Below, piece after piece: positions 23,147 through 35,700 of a stretch of DNA of 64,000 nt. Position 1 is the first letter of the stretch; every line of letters starts with the position of its first letter. A model generated the notes under the pieces. The model worked only from the letters and a program-made list of their open reading frames with translations. It made no database searches and was not told where the DNA came from. This DNA comes from Anadara kagoshimensis (Eukaryota > Mollusca > Bivalvia > Arcoida > Arcidae). A program made the translations under genes and the position numbers. Where the stretch lies: NCBI GenBank assembly GCA_021292105.1, contig CM037868.1, positions 27,920,139 to 27,984,138 of the forward strand. Reading direction: 5' to 3'.

Positions 23147-24205
23147 TATGGAATCGATCAGACATAGACTTATCGAGACATCGGCCAAACATATACTTGT
23201 CGATATCTCGAGTAGACATAGAGTTGTCGATGTCTCAATTAGACATAGACTTGTCGAGATATTGATCAGACATAGACTTGTCGATAACTCGATCAGACAT
23301 AGAGTTGTCGAGATCTCAATCAGACACAGACTTGTCGATAACTCGATCAGACATAGACTTTTCAATAACTTGATCAGACATAGACTTGTCGATAACTCGA
23401 TCAGACATAGACGTGTCGATAACTCAATCAGACATAGACTTGTCGATATCTCGATCAGACAAAGACCTGCCGAGATCTCAATCAGACACAGACTTGTCGA
23501 TAACTCGATCACACATAGACTTGTCGATAACTCGATCAGACATAGACTTGTCTTTAACTCGATCAGACATAGACTTGTCGATAACTCAAACAGATACACA
23601 GACTTGTCAATAACTCGATCAGAGATAGACGTGTCGATAACTCGATCAGAGATAGACGTGTCGATAACTCGATCAGAGATAGACGTGTCGATAACTCGAT
23701 CAGACATAGACTTGTCAATAACTCGATCAGAGATAGACGTGTCGATAACTCGATCAGACATAGACTTGTCAATAACTCGATCAGACATAGACGTGTCGAT
23801 AACTCGATCAGACATAGACGTGTCGATAACTCGATCAGACATAGACGTGCCAATAACTTGATCAGACATAGACTTGTCGATAACTCGATCAGACATAGAG
23901 TTGTCGAGATCTCAATCAGACACAGACTTGTCGATATCTCGATCAGACAAAGACCTGCCGAGATCTCAATCAGACACAGACTTGTCGATAACTCGATCAC
24001 ACATAGACTTGTCGATAACTCGATCAGACATAGACGTGTCAATAACTCGATCAGACATAGACTTGTCGATAACTCGATCAGACATAGACATGTCAATAAC
24101 TCGATCAGACATAGACGTGTCGATAACTCGATCAGACATAGAGTTGTCGAGTTGTCAATCAGACACAGACTTGTCGATAACTCGATCAGACATAGACTTG
24201 TCGAG
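23147..24205. repeat. 27-bp minisatellite array (about 39 copies)
   Basis: Tandem 27-bp units of cgataactcgatcagacat followed by agacttgt. Because 27 is a multiple of three and the monomer is stop-free in several frames, long frames appear on both strands (SITRSDIDL or ELSTSLCLI repeats). A segment around 23280-23560 is repeated near 23880-24030 (cgagatctcaatcagacaca, gacctgccgagatctc), so blocks of units have been copied together. Not regarded as coding. Confidence 0.95.
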
Positions 24206-24419
24206 TGAATTTGATAATTGTTTTATTGCATGCGTTATTCTAAGGATAAAACTGTATATAGACCTAGATAATACATACATCATAAACCAGTATGTTTATT
24301 ATTCTTCAATTTTAGTATTTTATACAAAAGCAAGATATTGAACAACGAGAAGACGCTTATCAGGTAGGTAGCAATTAATTATTATTCTATATAACATAAT
24401 GTATTAGTATCATAGACTA
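24206..24419. other. Short spacer between the 27-bp array and the 175-bp repeats
   Basis: About 210 bp of AT-rich DNA. No gene or repeat recognised. Confidence 0.4.
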
Positions 24420-24960
24420 GGAACAAAATCAGAAAATGTGACTTGAAGCGGCATTTTTAGTAAAAGTTGGTAAGATGCATTTCTAACATAATTCGAGGGT
24501 GCTGCATTCAAAAATGGCGGATACCAAGCTCAATTTTGAGTTTTTGAATCTATAATTCCAAAAATAAAATGGCGCCTAAAATTAATGGTGTACCAATGCA
24601 AAAAATGCTACTTGGGTTGACAAATTTGGTAAAAATGGTAACATGATTAATTAACATAATTCGAGGATGCCGAATCCAAAAATGGTAGATACCAAAGTCA
24701 ATTTTGAGTTCTTGAACCCATAATTCAAAAACAAAATGGCGACTTAAATTTATAGTGTACCAATGCAAAAATACTACTTGGGGTTTCAAATGATAGTGAA
24801 AGTTGGCAACATGCTTAATATAACATAATTCGAGTTTGCTGAATTTAAAAAATGACTGATACCAAGTAAAATTTTGAGCTATTGAACCCATAATTCCAAA
24901 AACAAAATGGCGACTGTTTCAATTTATAGGCAAAATTATTGAAGTTGCATATTTCGGCAA
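24420..24960. repeat. About 175-bp tandem repeat, 3-4 degenerate copies
   Basis: Each copy has acataattcgag, then aaaaatgg(c/t)(g/a)gataccaa, 'caattttgagtt', 'ttgaacccataattc' and 'caaaaacaaaatggcgactt'. The last part of this block (from 24552) is inside the segmental duplication, and the equivalent repeats recur at 29163-29520. Confidence 0.75.
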
Positions 24961-25654
24961 AACATGGCATTTTGTTCCTTTTACATTTCAGCATAACTTG
25001 AGGTTGTTAAATTAAAATGGAAGAGGCTAAACTGATGTTTAAATGTTTAAACCAAATTTAAAACAATTTTTAAAAATAAAGTGGTGGCTATAATTAAGTG
25101 TTTATTCATTATGTGTGCCTTTTTCATAGTATACTGAAAGATTTACATGACTAAATTAAGTTCATAACCAAAACCATACTAAAATACTGCTAAATTCAGA
25201 TCATGGTGTGGAATTAACAGTCAAATCGAAACTTGTGTTTGAAGTGCAAAAAGAGCTTATTTCAGAACAGTCTTTTATACAGAGTTTGCCACATGTTCTT
25301 GCAAAATAGAATGTAGAACCCGTGGTTGTAAATGTGAAAATACCAAATTACTAAGAGTGTCATCATGCGTCAAACTTTTAAGAATGATATTGCCTTAAAA
25401 GGTAGAATCACAACCATTACTTAGAAACATAAATCGATTGATACGTTGTGATCGTCATAAGTAGAGGTTTGAATTTTGGCGGTAATACTGCATTATTTTA
25501 CAACATAGTTTCTATCTCTATTCAGTTTTGCCAGCGATGTTTAAGGAACTCAATGCAACTTTTTAATAATTTATTTTCTTGAAAATTTAAAAAGTCCTCC
25601 AATGAATGTTTGACATGATCTAACTATAAAACTGGGTAATGAAAATAGCAAGAA

Positions 25655-26292
25655 TGATGCCATCATTTACCGTTTACCGTGGTGATGAAACCATCTTTCT
25701 CTGCCTTCTTTGGCAGAGGTGAACCAGGGTGATTCTATTGTTTAGACTGTGCTCTGGCTTGAAATAATGTCCCACTTTTACCCCATAGTAACAAAGCTCT
25801 TATGGGAGCTGCTAGCAAGATCTACCACTAAAATGTTTAGAATAACACGCGACAAAGTGCATCTTGTATGCTTTTGATTAACTGCTAGAATCCCAACAAG
25901 CTCAAAGTTTACTTATTGCAGGATGTAAGAATGGAATGCACGCTTCTCTGTGAAATGAAAACTCACTGTCCTTATATTTTCTGTAACTAACCTGTCAATC
26001 ATAACAATACCATGGTTTTTATATACGTTTCCACAATTTTAAAATTATTAGTGGCCAAGCTTTCAAAATTTGTGAAAATGTTTAAAGTATTTTTGTTTTT
26101 ACAAATTTGCAAAAACAATTTTCTTTTTGAAAGAAATGGATGTCTCAGAAATGAGCAGTCAATGATGCTTTCGGCTATGGAATGGAATGAAAACAAAGCT
26201 CTATTGACCATTTCTGGGGTTGCAACAGTGGCATACCTTCTATGACTGGGATCATCATCAATGTTCTGCCTGTCCTGTTCACAATCCGCCAC
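25655..26292 (-). pseudogene. Degenerate mariner transposase, copy 1
   Basis: Minus-strand remnant. The frame at 26292-25999 starts with QNIDDDPSHRRYATVATPEM followed by VNRA, which resembles the mariner linker after the DNA-binding HTH (DDPRSGRP..TPE). About 500 bp further on, YFKPE and then HPGSPLPKKAEKDGF, TTVNGK appear in two different frames, matching the mariner region before the second catalytic Asp. Order, strand and spacing fit one transposase. Stops and frame changes throughout make it non-functional. Assignment rests on short motifs. Confidence 0.55.
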
Positions 26293-27949
26293 TCACCTCT
26301 TTTCTTAGTGTATCATATCAGTATAAATAGCCTTAGGTGCTTAACCTTCTTGTACAAATATTAGATCCTGCTCTTTCACCATTTTTTTACATTTGCCAAG
26401 TCACTAGTCTTATTTATTTTAGAGTAATACCTTGTTGATATTAACTTAAAACAATTACATGGGCTTCGGATACACGGGTTTAAATAGTCAGTAGATAGAA
26501 GGGTTGCAAAGGGACATCGGCGCTAATCTCCTTTAACAGAAGTCTCACGATATATCATTCAGCCCTCGTACTTCTTACCAGTTTTAATAAAACCAAATAC
26601 AGTATTACTTTTGCTATAGTTGAATATCAAATTTTACATCAACATTTTGTAGTGCAAATTCACCTTTTTAGCAAAAAATCAGCTTAGAGTTGCTCCGTGA
26701 TGACTTAGCACCTCTAAATAGGTTTGAAAACCTAATGTAGATACATTTACTTTGCTCTTCCACTATAAAAAAGAACAATTCTGAAGCATTTTGCTTAGGC
26801 ATTGTGCAAACACAGGTTTCAATTTTCTAAGCTATTTCAATCTAAACTCTGGGCTACATAAATCAGTGTTTCAGCATTTTATGTGGCATACTTAATTCAT
26901 TTAATTAAACAGAAACATACAGTCCCATGTTCAAATTACAATCCAAAAAAAGCGAAAAGTTTTAAAACTGGCTTAAGTTAAACATGTAAACTTCGTTCAG
27001 AAGTCAAATATATGAATTTTTTTCATAATGACCTTTGTCTTTAGGCCACCTGAGACGAAGACTGACTGGCATGCCAGATCCTTTGATTTCATGAAAATCA
27101 AACCCCGTTTTTACAGAGTTATTGCCCCTAAAAACAATTAAATAAAATGACAAGCTAAGTAGCATTTTTTGTAAGAATATGATGATTTATAGAGGAGTTG
27201 TTACCTATGCAGTGTAATTTTTTTCAAACTTTTGTTTTTGACCATATTATTAAAAAGTATAATAAATAGATAAAAACACCAAGTTGCAAAAACAATCAAC
27301 ATGCCAAGATCTAACCTCATAGCAAATTTTGTGTGTGATAGTCAACGAAGGTGTTGTTGCCCCTAAAATTTAAGTATCTGTTAAATGGTTTCATGTGAGC
27401 AATAAGGCCCATAGGTATTTTGCTTGAATTTGCTGCTCATTAACACCCAAGTAAGCCTTGAAATATTACAATCTTTGATAAATAGCTGTTTGCTACTAAA
27501 ACAACTTCGATATCAACTTTCATGCAAAAATGCATTTTACTTTTGGCGACCATTTTGTATTTAAATTTTGACCTACTTAGAGCAATTGTTCAGCTTTGTA
27601 TCCGCCATTTTCGAACTCAGCACACCCAAATTAGGTAAGAAGGATATATGTTTTGCTTTTACTAAAAAAATGCCTCTTCCTCTTTAAAACGACGTCTTTT
27701 CTGAAAATGTGCCTAGTCTATCACCATTCAGGGTTTTTCAGGAAGATATTGGGGTCCAATGTTAAGGTACCTTACTTTTATCATTTAGCTCGCCCAAAGT
27801 CCTATCATAAATTCATATACACGTTATTTTTAGAAGTTTAAAATTAAACTTTCATTTAGATTTTCCTTTGATTTTAAGTTTTTAAATTTCCGTTTTGCAT
27901 GGAATAATTTAATTTTTATAAGTCTTGTCCTGGATAATTTATAAGAAGT

Positions 27950-28106
27950 CACGATGGGCTAGGCACGATAAAGAACCCCGCCGTTTAATGCCATCAGCCC
28001 AAAACACAGGCAAACGTTTCTGCACCTTGGCCTACAACTGGCGACGTCTCGATACAAGTGAAATATTCTTGACTTGGACGTTAAACACCATCACTCACTC
28101 ACTCAC
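27950..28106 (+). mobile_element. 5'-truncated SINE with target-site duplication
   Basis: A 157-bp body (aggcacgataaagaacc, then 'ctggcgacgtctcgatacaa', 'tcttgacttggacgttaaac', then a tail of CACT repeats) is flanked by perfect 12-bp direct repeats TTTATAAGAAGT at 27938-27949 and 28107-28118. Only the 3' domain is present. The flanking repeats show it moved as a truncated copy by retroposition. Confidence 0.85.
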
Positions 28107-28154
28107 TTTATAAGAAGTGAAAAAGGACTCGTATTACAATCTTTCACTGATGAG

Positions 28155-29162
28155 ACATAGAATTATTATATAAAATGACTACATCAAACATAGAATTATT
28201 ATATAAAATGACTACATCAAACATAGAATTATATATAAAATGACTACATCAAACATAGAATTATTATATAAAATGACTACATCAAACATAGAATTATTAT
28301 ATAAAATGACTACATCAAACATAGAATTATTATATATAATGACTACATCAAACATAGAATCATTATATAAAATGATTACATCAAACATAGAATTATTATA
28401 TAAAATCACTACATCAATCATAGAATTATTATATAAAATGACTACATCAAAAATAGAATCATTATATAAAATGATTACATCAAACATAGAATTATTACAT
28501 AAAATGACTACATCAAACATAGAATTATTATATATAATGACTACATCATACATAGAATTATTATATAAAATGACTACATCAAACATAGAATTATTATATA
28601 AAATGACTACATCAAACATAGAATTATTATATAAAATGACTACATCAAACATAGAATCATTATATAAAATGACTACATCAAACATAGAATTATTATATAA
28701 AATGACTACATCAAACATAGAATTATTATATAAAATGACTACATCAAACATAGAATTATTATATATTATGACTACATCAAACATAGAATCATTATATAAA
28801 ATGACTACATCAAACATAGAATTATTATATAAAATGACTACATCAAACATAGAATTATTATATAAAATGACTACATCAAACATAGAATCATTATATAAAA
28901 TGACTACATCAAACATAGAATTATTATATAAAATGACTACATCAAACATAGAATTATTATATAAAATGACTACATCAAACATAGAATTATTATATAAATG
29001 ACTACATCAAACATAGAATCATTATATAAAATGACTACATCAAACATAGAATCATTATATATAATGACTACATCAGACATAGAATTATTATATAAAACGT
29101 CTACATCAAACATAGAATTATTATATAAAATGACTACATCAAACATAGAATTATTATATATA
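28155..29162. repeat. 33-bp satellite, first block (about 30 copies)
   Basis: Tandem 33-bp units of catagaattattatataaaa followed by tgactacatcaaa. Stop-free on both strands in some frames, giving MTTSNIELLYK or NSMFDVVILYN repeats. It ends inside a monomer (tatatataattcc) where copy 2 of the segmental duplication begins. Its last units (including gactacatcagac and ataaaacgtctacatc) match those near 33470-33550 in the large block. Confidence 0.97.
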
Positions 29163-30257
29163 ATAATTCCAAAAATAAAATGGCGCCTAAAATTAATGGT
29201 GTACCAATGCAAAAAATGCTACTTGGGTTGACAAATTTGGTAAAAATGGTAACATGATTAATTAACATAATTCGAGGATGCCGAATCCAAAAATGGTAGA
29301 TACCAAAGTCAATTTTGAGTTCTTGAACCCATAATTCAAAAACAAAATGGCGACTTAAATTTATAGTGTACCAATGCAAAAATACTACTTGGGGTTTCAA
29401 ATGATAGTGAAAGTTGGCAACATGCTTAATATCGAGTTTGCTGAATTTAAAAAATGACTGATACCAAGTAAAATTTTGAGCTATTGAACCCATAATTCCA
29501 AAAACAAAATGGCGACTGTTTCAATTTATAGGCAAAATTATTGAAGTTGCATATTTCGGCAAAACATGGCATTTTGTTCCTTTTACATTTCAGCATAACT
29601 TGAGGTTGTTAAATTAAAATGGAAGAGGCTAAACTGATGTTTAAATGTTTAAACCAAATTTAAAACAATTTTTAAAAATAAAGTGGTGGCTATAATTAAG
29701 TGTTTATTCATTATGTGTGCCTTTTTCATAGTATACTGAAAGATTTACATGACTAAATTAAGTTCATAACCAAAACCATACTAAAATACTGCTAAATTCA
29801 GATCATGGTGTGGAATTAACAGTCAAAATCGAAACTTGTGTTTGAAGTGCAAAAAGAGCTTATTTCAGAACAGTCTTTTATACAGAGTTTGCCACATGTT
29901 CTTGCAAAATAGAATGTAGAACCCGTGGTTGTAAATGTGAAAATACCAAATTACTAAGAGTGTCATCATGCGTCAAACTTTTAAGAATGATATTGCCTTA
30001 AAAGGTAGAATCACAACCATTACTTAGAAACATAAATCGATTGATACGTTGTGATCGTCATAAGTAGAGGTTTGAATTTTGGCGGTAATACTGCATTATT
30101 TTACAACATAGTTTCGATCTCTATTCAGTTTTGCCAGCGATGTTTAAGGAACTCAATGCAACTTTTTAATAATTTATTTTCTTGAAAATTTAAAAAGTCC
30201 TCCAATGAATGTTTGACATGATCTAACTATAAAACTGGGTAATGAAAATGGCAAGAA

Positions 30258-30895
30258 TGATGCCATCATTTACCGTTTACCGTGGTGATGAAGCCATCTT
30301 TCTCTGCCTTCTTTGGCAGAGGTGAACCAGGGTGATTCTATTGTTTAGACTGTGCTCTGGCTTGAAATAATGTCCCACTTTTACCCCATAGTAACAAAGC
30401 TCTTATGGGAGCTGCTAGCAAGATCTACCACAAAAATGTTTAGAATAACACGCGACAAAGTGCATCTTGTATGCTTTTGATTAACTGCTAGAATCCCAAC
30501 AAGCTCAAAGTTTACTTATTGCAGGATGTAAGAATGGAATGCACGCTTCTCTGTGAAATGAAAACTCACTGTCCTTATATTTTCTGTAACTAACCTGTCA
30601 ATCATAACAATACCATGGTTTTTATATACGTTTCCACAATTTTAAAATTATTAGTGGCCAAGCTTTCAAAATTTGTGAAAATGTTTAAAGTATTTTTGTT
30701 TTTACAAATTTGCAAAAACAATTTTCTTTTTGAAAGAAATGGATGTCTCAGAAATGAACAGTCAATGATGCTTTCGGCTATGGAATGGAATGAAAACAAA
30801 GCTCTATTGACAATTTCTGGGGTTGCAACAGTGGCATACCTTCTATGACTGGGATCATCATCAATGTTCTGCCTGTCCTGTTCACAATCCGCCAC
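30258..30895 (-). pseudogene. Degenerate mariner transposase, copy 2
   Basis: Counterpart of the remnant at 25655-26292, with a few substitutions (TPEM to TPEI; a His-coding position changed upstream). Same motifs and same breaks, so it was already dead when the segment duplicated. Confidence 0.55.
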
Positions 30896-32553
30896 TCACC
30901 TCTTTCCTTAGTGTATCATATCAGTATAAATAGCCTTAGGTGCTTAACCTTCTTGTACAAATATTAGATCCTGCTCTTTCACCATTTTTTTTACATTTGC
31001 CAAGTCACTAGTCTTATTTATTTTAGAGTAATACCTTGTTGATATTAACTTAAAACAATTACATGGGCTTCGGATACACGGGTTTAAATAGTCAGTAGAT
31101 AGAAGGGTTGCAAAGGACATCGGCGCTAATCTCCTTTAACAGAAGTCTCACGATATATCATTCAGCCCTCGTACTTCTTACCAGTTTTAATAAAACCAAA
31201 TACAGTATTACTTTTGCTATAGTTGAATATCAAATTCACATCAACATTTTGTAGTGCAAGTTCACCTTTTTAGCAAAAAATCAGCTTAGAGTTGCTCCGT
31301 GATGACTTAGCACCTCTAAATAGGTTTGAAAACTAATGTAATACATTTACTTTGCTCTTCCACTATAAAAAAGAACAATTCTGAAGCATTTTGCTTAAGC
31401 ATTGTGCAAACACAGGTTTCAATTTTCTAAGCTAATTCAATCTAAACTCTGGGCTACATAAATCAGTGTTTCAGCATTTTATGTGTCATACTTAATTCAT
31501 TTAATTAAACAGAAACATACAGTCCCATGTTCAAATTACAATCCAAAAAAAGCGAAAAGTTTTAAAACTGGCTTAAGTTAAACATGTAAACTTCGTTCAG
31601 AAGTCAAATATATGAATTTTTTTCATAATGACCTTTGTCTTTAGGCCACCTGAGACGAAGACTGACTGGCATGCCAGATCCTTTGATTTCATGAAAATCA
31701 AACCCCGTTTTTACAGAGTTATTGCCCCAAAAAACAATTAAATAAAATGACAAGCTAAGTAGCATTTTTTGTAAGAATATGATGATTTATAGAGGAGTTG
31801 TTACGTATGCAGTGTAATTTTTTTCAAACTTTTGTTTTTGACCATATTATTAAAAAGTATAATAAATAGATAAAAACACAAAGTTGCAAAAACAATCAAC
31901 ATGCCAAGATCTAACCTCATAGCAAATTTTGTGTGTGATAGTCAACGAAGGTGTTGTTGCCCCTAAAATTTAAGTATCTGTTAAATGGTTTCATGTGAGC
32001 AATAAGGCCCATAGGTATTTTGCTTGAATTTGCTGCTCATTAACACCCAAGTAAGCCTTGAAATATTACAATCTTTGATAAATAGCTGTTTCTTGCTACT
32101 AAAACAACTTCGATATCAACTTTCATGCAAAAATGCATTTTACTTTTGGCGACCATTTTGTATTTAAATTTTGACCTACTTAGAGCAATTGTTCAGCTTT
32201 GTATCCGCCATTTTCGAACTCAGCACACCCAAATTAGGTAAGAAGGATATATGTTTTGCTTTTACTAAAAAAAATGCCTCTTCCTCTTTAAAACGACGTC
32301 TTTTCTGAAAATGTGCCTAGTCTATCACCATTCAGGGTTTTTCAGGAAGATATTGGGGTCCAATGTTAAGGTACCTTACTTTTATCATTTAGCTCGCCCA
32401 AAGTCCTATCATAAATTCATATACACGTTATTTTTAGAAGTTTAAAATTAAACTTTCATTTAGATTTTCCTTTGATTTTAAGTTTTTAAATTCCCGTTTT
32501 GCATGGAATAATTTAATTTTTATAAGTCTTGTCCTGGATAATTTATAAGAAGT

Positions 32554-32710
32554 CACGATGAGCTTGGCACGATAAAGAACCCCGCCGTTTAATGCCATCA
32601 GCCCAAAACACAGGCAAACGTTTCTGCACCTTGGCCTATAACTGGCGACGTCTCGATACAAGTGAAATATTCTTGACTTGGACGTTAAACACCATCACTC
32701 ACTCACTCAC
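32554..32710 (+). mobile_element. SINE copy carried by the segmental duplication
   Basis: Same 157-bp truncated SINE and the same TTTATAAGAAGT flanks (32542-32553 and 32711-32722) as at 27950-28106. It is a passenger of the duplication and not an independent insertion. Confidence 0.85.
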
Positions 32711-32757
32711 TTTATAAGAAGTGAAAAAGGACTCGTATTACAATCTTTCACTGATGA

Positions 32758-35700
32758 GACATAGAATTATTATATAAAATGACTACATCAAACATAGAAT
32801 TATTATATAAAATGACTACATCAAACATAGAATTATTATATAAAATGACTACATCAAACATAGAATTATTATATAAATGACTACATCAAACATAGAATCA
32901 TTATATAAAATGATACATCAAACATAGAATTATTATATAAATGACTACATCAAACATAGAATTATATATAAAATGACTACATCAAACATAGAATTATTAT
33001 ATAAAATGACTACATCAAACATAGAATTATTAATAAAATGACTACATCAAACATAGAATTATTATATAATGACTACATCAAACATAGAATTATTATATAA
33101 AATGACTACATCAAACATAGAATTATTATATATAATGACTACATCAAACATAGAATTATTATATAAAATGACTACATCAAACATAGAATTATTATATAAA
33201 ATGACTACATCAAACATAGAATCATTATATAAAATGACTACATCAAACATAGAATTATTATATAAAATGACTACATCAAACATAGAATTATTATATAAAA
33301 TGACTACATCAAACATAGAATTATTATATAAATGACTACATCAAACATAGAATCATTATATAAAATGACTACATCAAACATAGAATTATTATATAAAATG
33401 ACTACATCAAACATAGAATCATTATATAAAATGACTACATCAAACATAGAATCATTATATATAATGACTACATAAGACATAGAATTATTATATAAAACGT
33501 CTACATCAAACATAGAATTATTATATAAAATGACTACATCAAACATAGAATTATTATATAAAATGACTACATCAAACATAGAATCATTATATAAATGATA
33601 CATCAAACATAGAATCATTATATAAAATGACTACATCAAACATAGAATCATTATATAAAATGATACATCAAACATAGAATTATTATATAAATGACTACAT
33701 CAAACATAGAATTTATTAAAATGACTACATCAAACATAGAATTATTATATAAAATGACTACATCAAACATAGAATTATTACATAAAATGACTACATCAAA
33801 CATAGAATCATTATATAAAATGACTACATCAAACATAGAATTATTACATAAAATGACTACATCAAACATAGAATTATTATAATAATGACTACATCAAACA
33901 TAGAATTATTACATAAAATGACTACATCAAACATAGAATTATTATATAAAATGATACATCAAACATAGAATTATTATAATGACTACATCAAACATAGAAT
34001 TATTATATAAATGACTACATCAAACATAGAATTATTAATAAAATGACTACATCAAACATAGAATTATTATATATAATGACTACATCAAACATAGAATTAT
34101 TATAAAATGACTACATCAAACATAGAATCATTATATAAAATGATTACATCAAACATAGAATTATTATATAAAATCTACATCAAACATAGAATTATTATAA
34201 AATGACTACATCAAACATAGAATTATTACATAAAATGACTACATCAAACATAGAATTATTATATAAAATGACTACATCAAACATAGAATTATTATATATA
34301 ATGACTACATCAACATAGAATCATTATATAAAATGACTACATCAAACATAGAATTATTATATAAAATGACTACATCAAACATAGAATTATTATATAAAAT
34401 GACTACATCAAACATAGAATCATTATATAAAATGACTACATCAAACATAGAATCATTATATAAAATGACTACATCAACATAGAATTATTATATAAATGAC
34501 TACATCAAACATAGAATTATTATATAAAATGACTACATCAAACATAGAATTATTATATAAAATGACTACATCAAACATAGAATTATTATATAAAATGACT
34601 ACATCAAACATAGAATTATTATATAAAATGACTACATCAAACATAGAATTATATAAAATGACTACATCAAACATAGAATTATTATATAAAATGACTACAT
34701 CAAACATAGAATTATTATATAATGACTACATCAAACATAGAATCATTATATAAAATGACTACATCAAACATAGAATCATTATATAAAATGACTACATCAA
34801 ACATAGAATTATATATAAAACTCTACATCAAACATAGAATTTTATATAAAATGACTACATCAAACATAGAATTATTATATAAATGACTACATCAAACATA
34901 GAATTATTATATTAATGACTACATCAAACATAGAATTATTATATAAAATGACTACATCAAACATAGAATTATTATATAAAATGATTACATCAAACATAGA
35001 ATTATTATATAAAACGTACATCAAACATAGAATTATTATATAAATGACTACATCAAACATAGAATTATTACATAAAATGACTACATCAAACATCTAATTA
35101 TTATATAAAATGACTACATCAAACATAGAATTATTATATAAATGACTACATCAAACATAGAATCATTATATAAAATGATTACATCAAACATAGAATTATT
35201 ATAAAATGATACATCAATCATAGAATTATTATATAAATGACTACATCAAACATAGAATCATTATATAAAATGATTACATCAAACATAGAATTATTATATA
35301 AAATGACTACATCAAACATAGAATTATTATATATAATGACTACATCATACATAGAATTATTATATAAAATGATACATCAAACATAGAATTATTATATAAA
35401 ATGACTACATCAAACATAGAATTATTATATAAAATGACTACATCAAACATAGAATTATTATATAAATGACTACATCAAACATAGAATCATTATATAAAAT
35501 GACTACATCAAACATAGAATTATTATATAAAATGACTGCATCAAACATAGAATTATTATATAAAATGACTACATCAAACATAGAATTATTATATAAAATG
35601 ACTACATCAAACATAGAATTATTATACAAATGATACATCAAACATAGAATTATTACATAAAATGACTACATCAAACATAGAATTATTATATAAATGATAC

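Larger units (their letters stand above)
24552..28154. repeat. Segmental duplication, copy 1 (complex part)
   Basis: The 3.6 kb from ataattccaaaaataaaatg to tcactgatga recurs at 29163-32757 with only scattered substitutions and small indels. Examples: copy 2 lacks about 11 bp at the site of copy 1's 'taatataacataattcgag', and gtcaaatcg becomes gtcaaaatcg. The offset between the copies is 4603-4611 bp, so they are direct tandem copies separated by the satellite block 28155-29162. The segment contains a mariner remnant and a SINE. Outside those, about 24960-25650 and 26300-27930 hold no recognised gene. Confidence 0.95.
29163..32757. repeat. Segmental duplication, copy 2 (complex part)
   Basis: Direct copy of 24552-28154, about 99% identical by eye. 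It starts within a 175-bp repeat unit at ataattcc, the point where satellite sequence stops. It carries the same mariner remnant and the same SINE in the same positions. No additional gene seen. Confidence 0.95.

Noticed and set aside
23147-24205. p53-like half-site AGACTTGTCG in each 27-bp monomer
   Set aside because: The last position violates the consensus (needs pyrimidine), and there is no paired half-site at suitable spacing.
23120-24341. Overlapping open frames on both strands in the 27-bp array
   Set aside because: Both strands and several frames are open because the monomer lacks stops and 27 is a multiple of three. No evidence of a protein.
26012-26245. Plus-strand 77-codon frame, repeated at 30615-30848
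   Set aside because: Antisense to the mariner remnant and conserved only because the segment is duplicated.
28212-29001. Open frames on both strands reading MTTSNIELLYK or FDVVILYNNSM repeats
   Set aside because: Product of the 33-bp monomer. Downstream in the same satellite, indels destroy the frame freely, showing no coding constraint.
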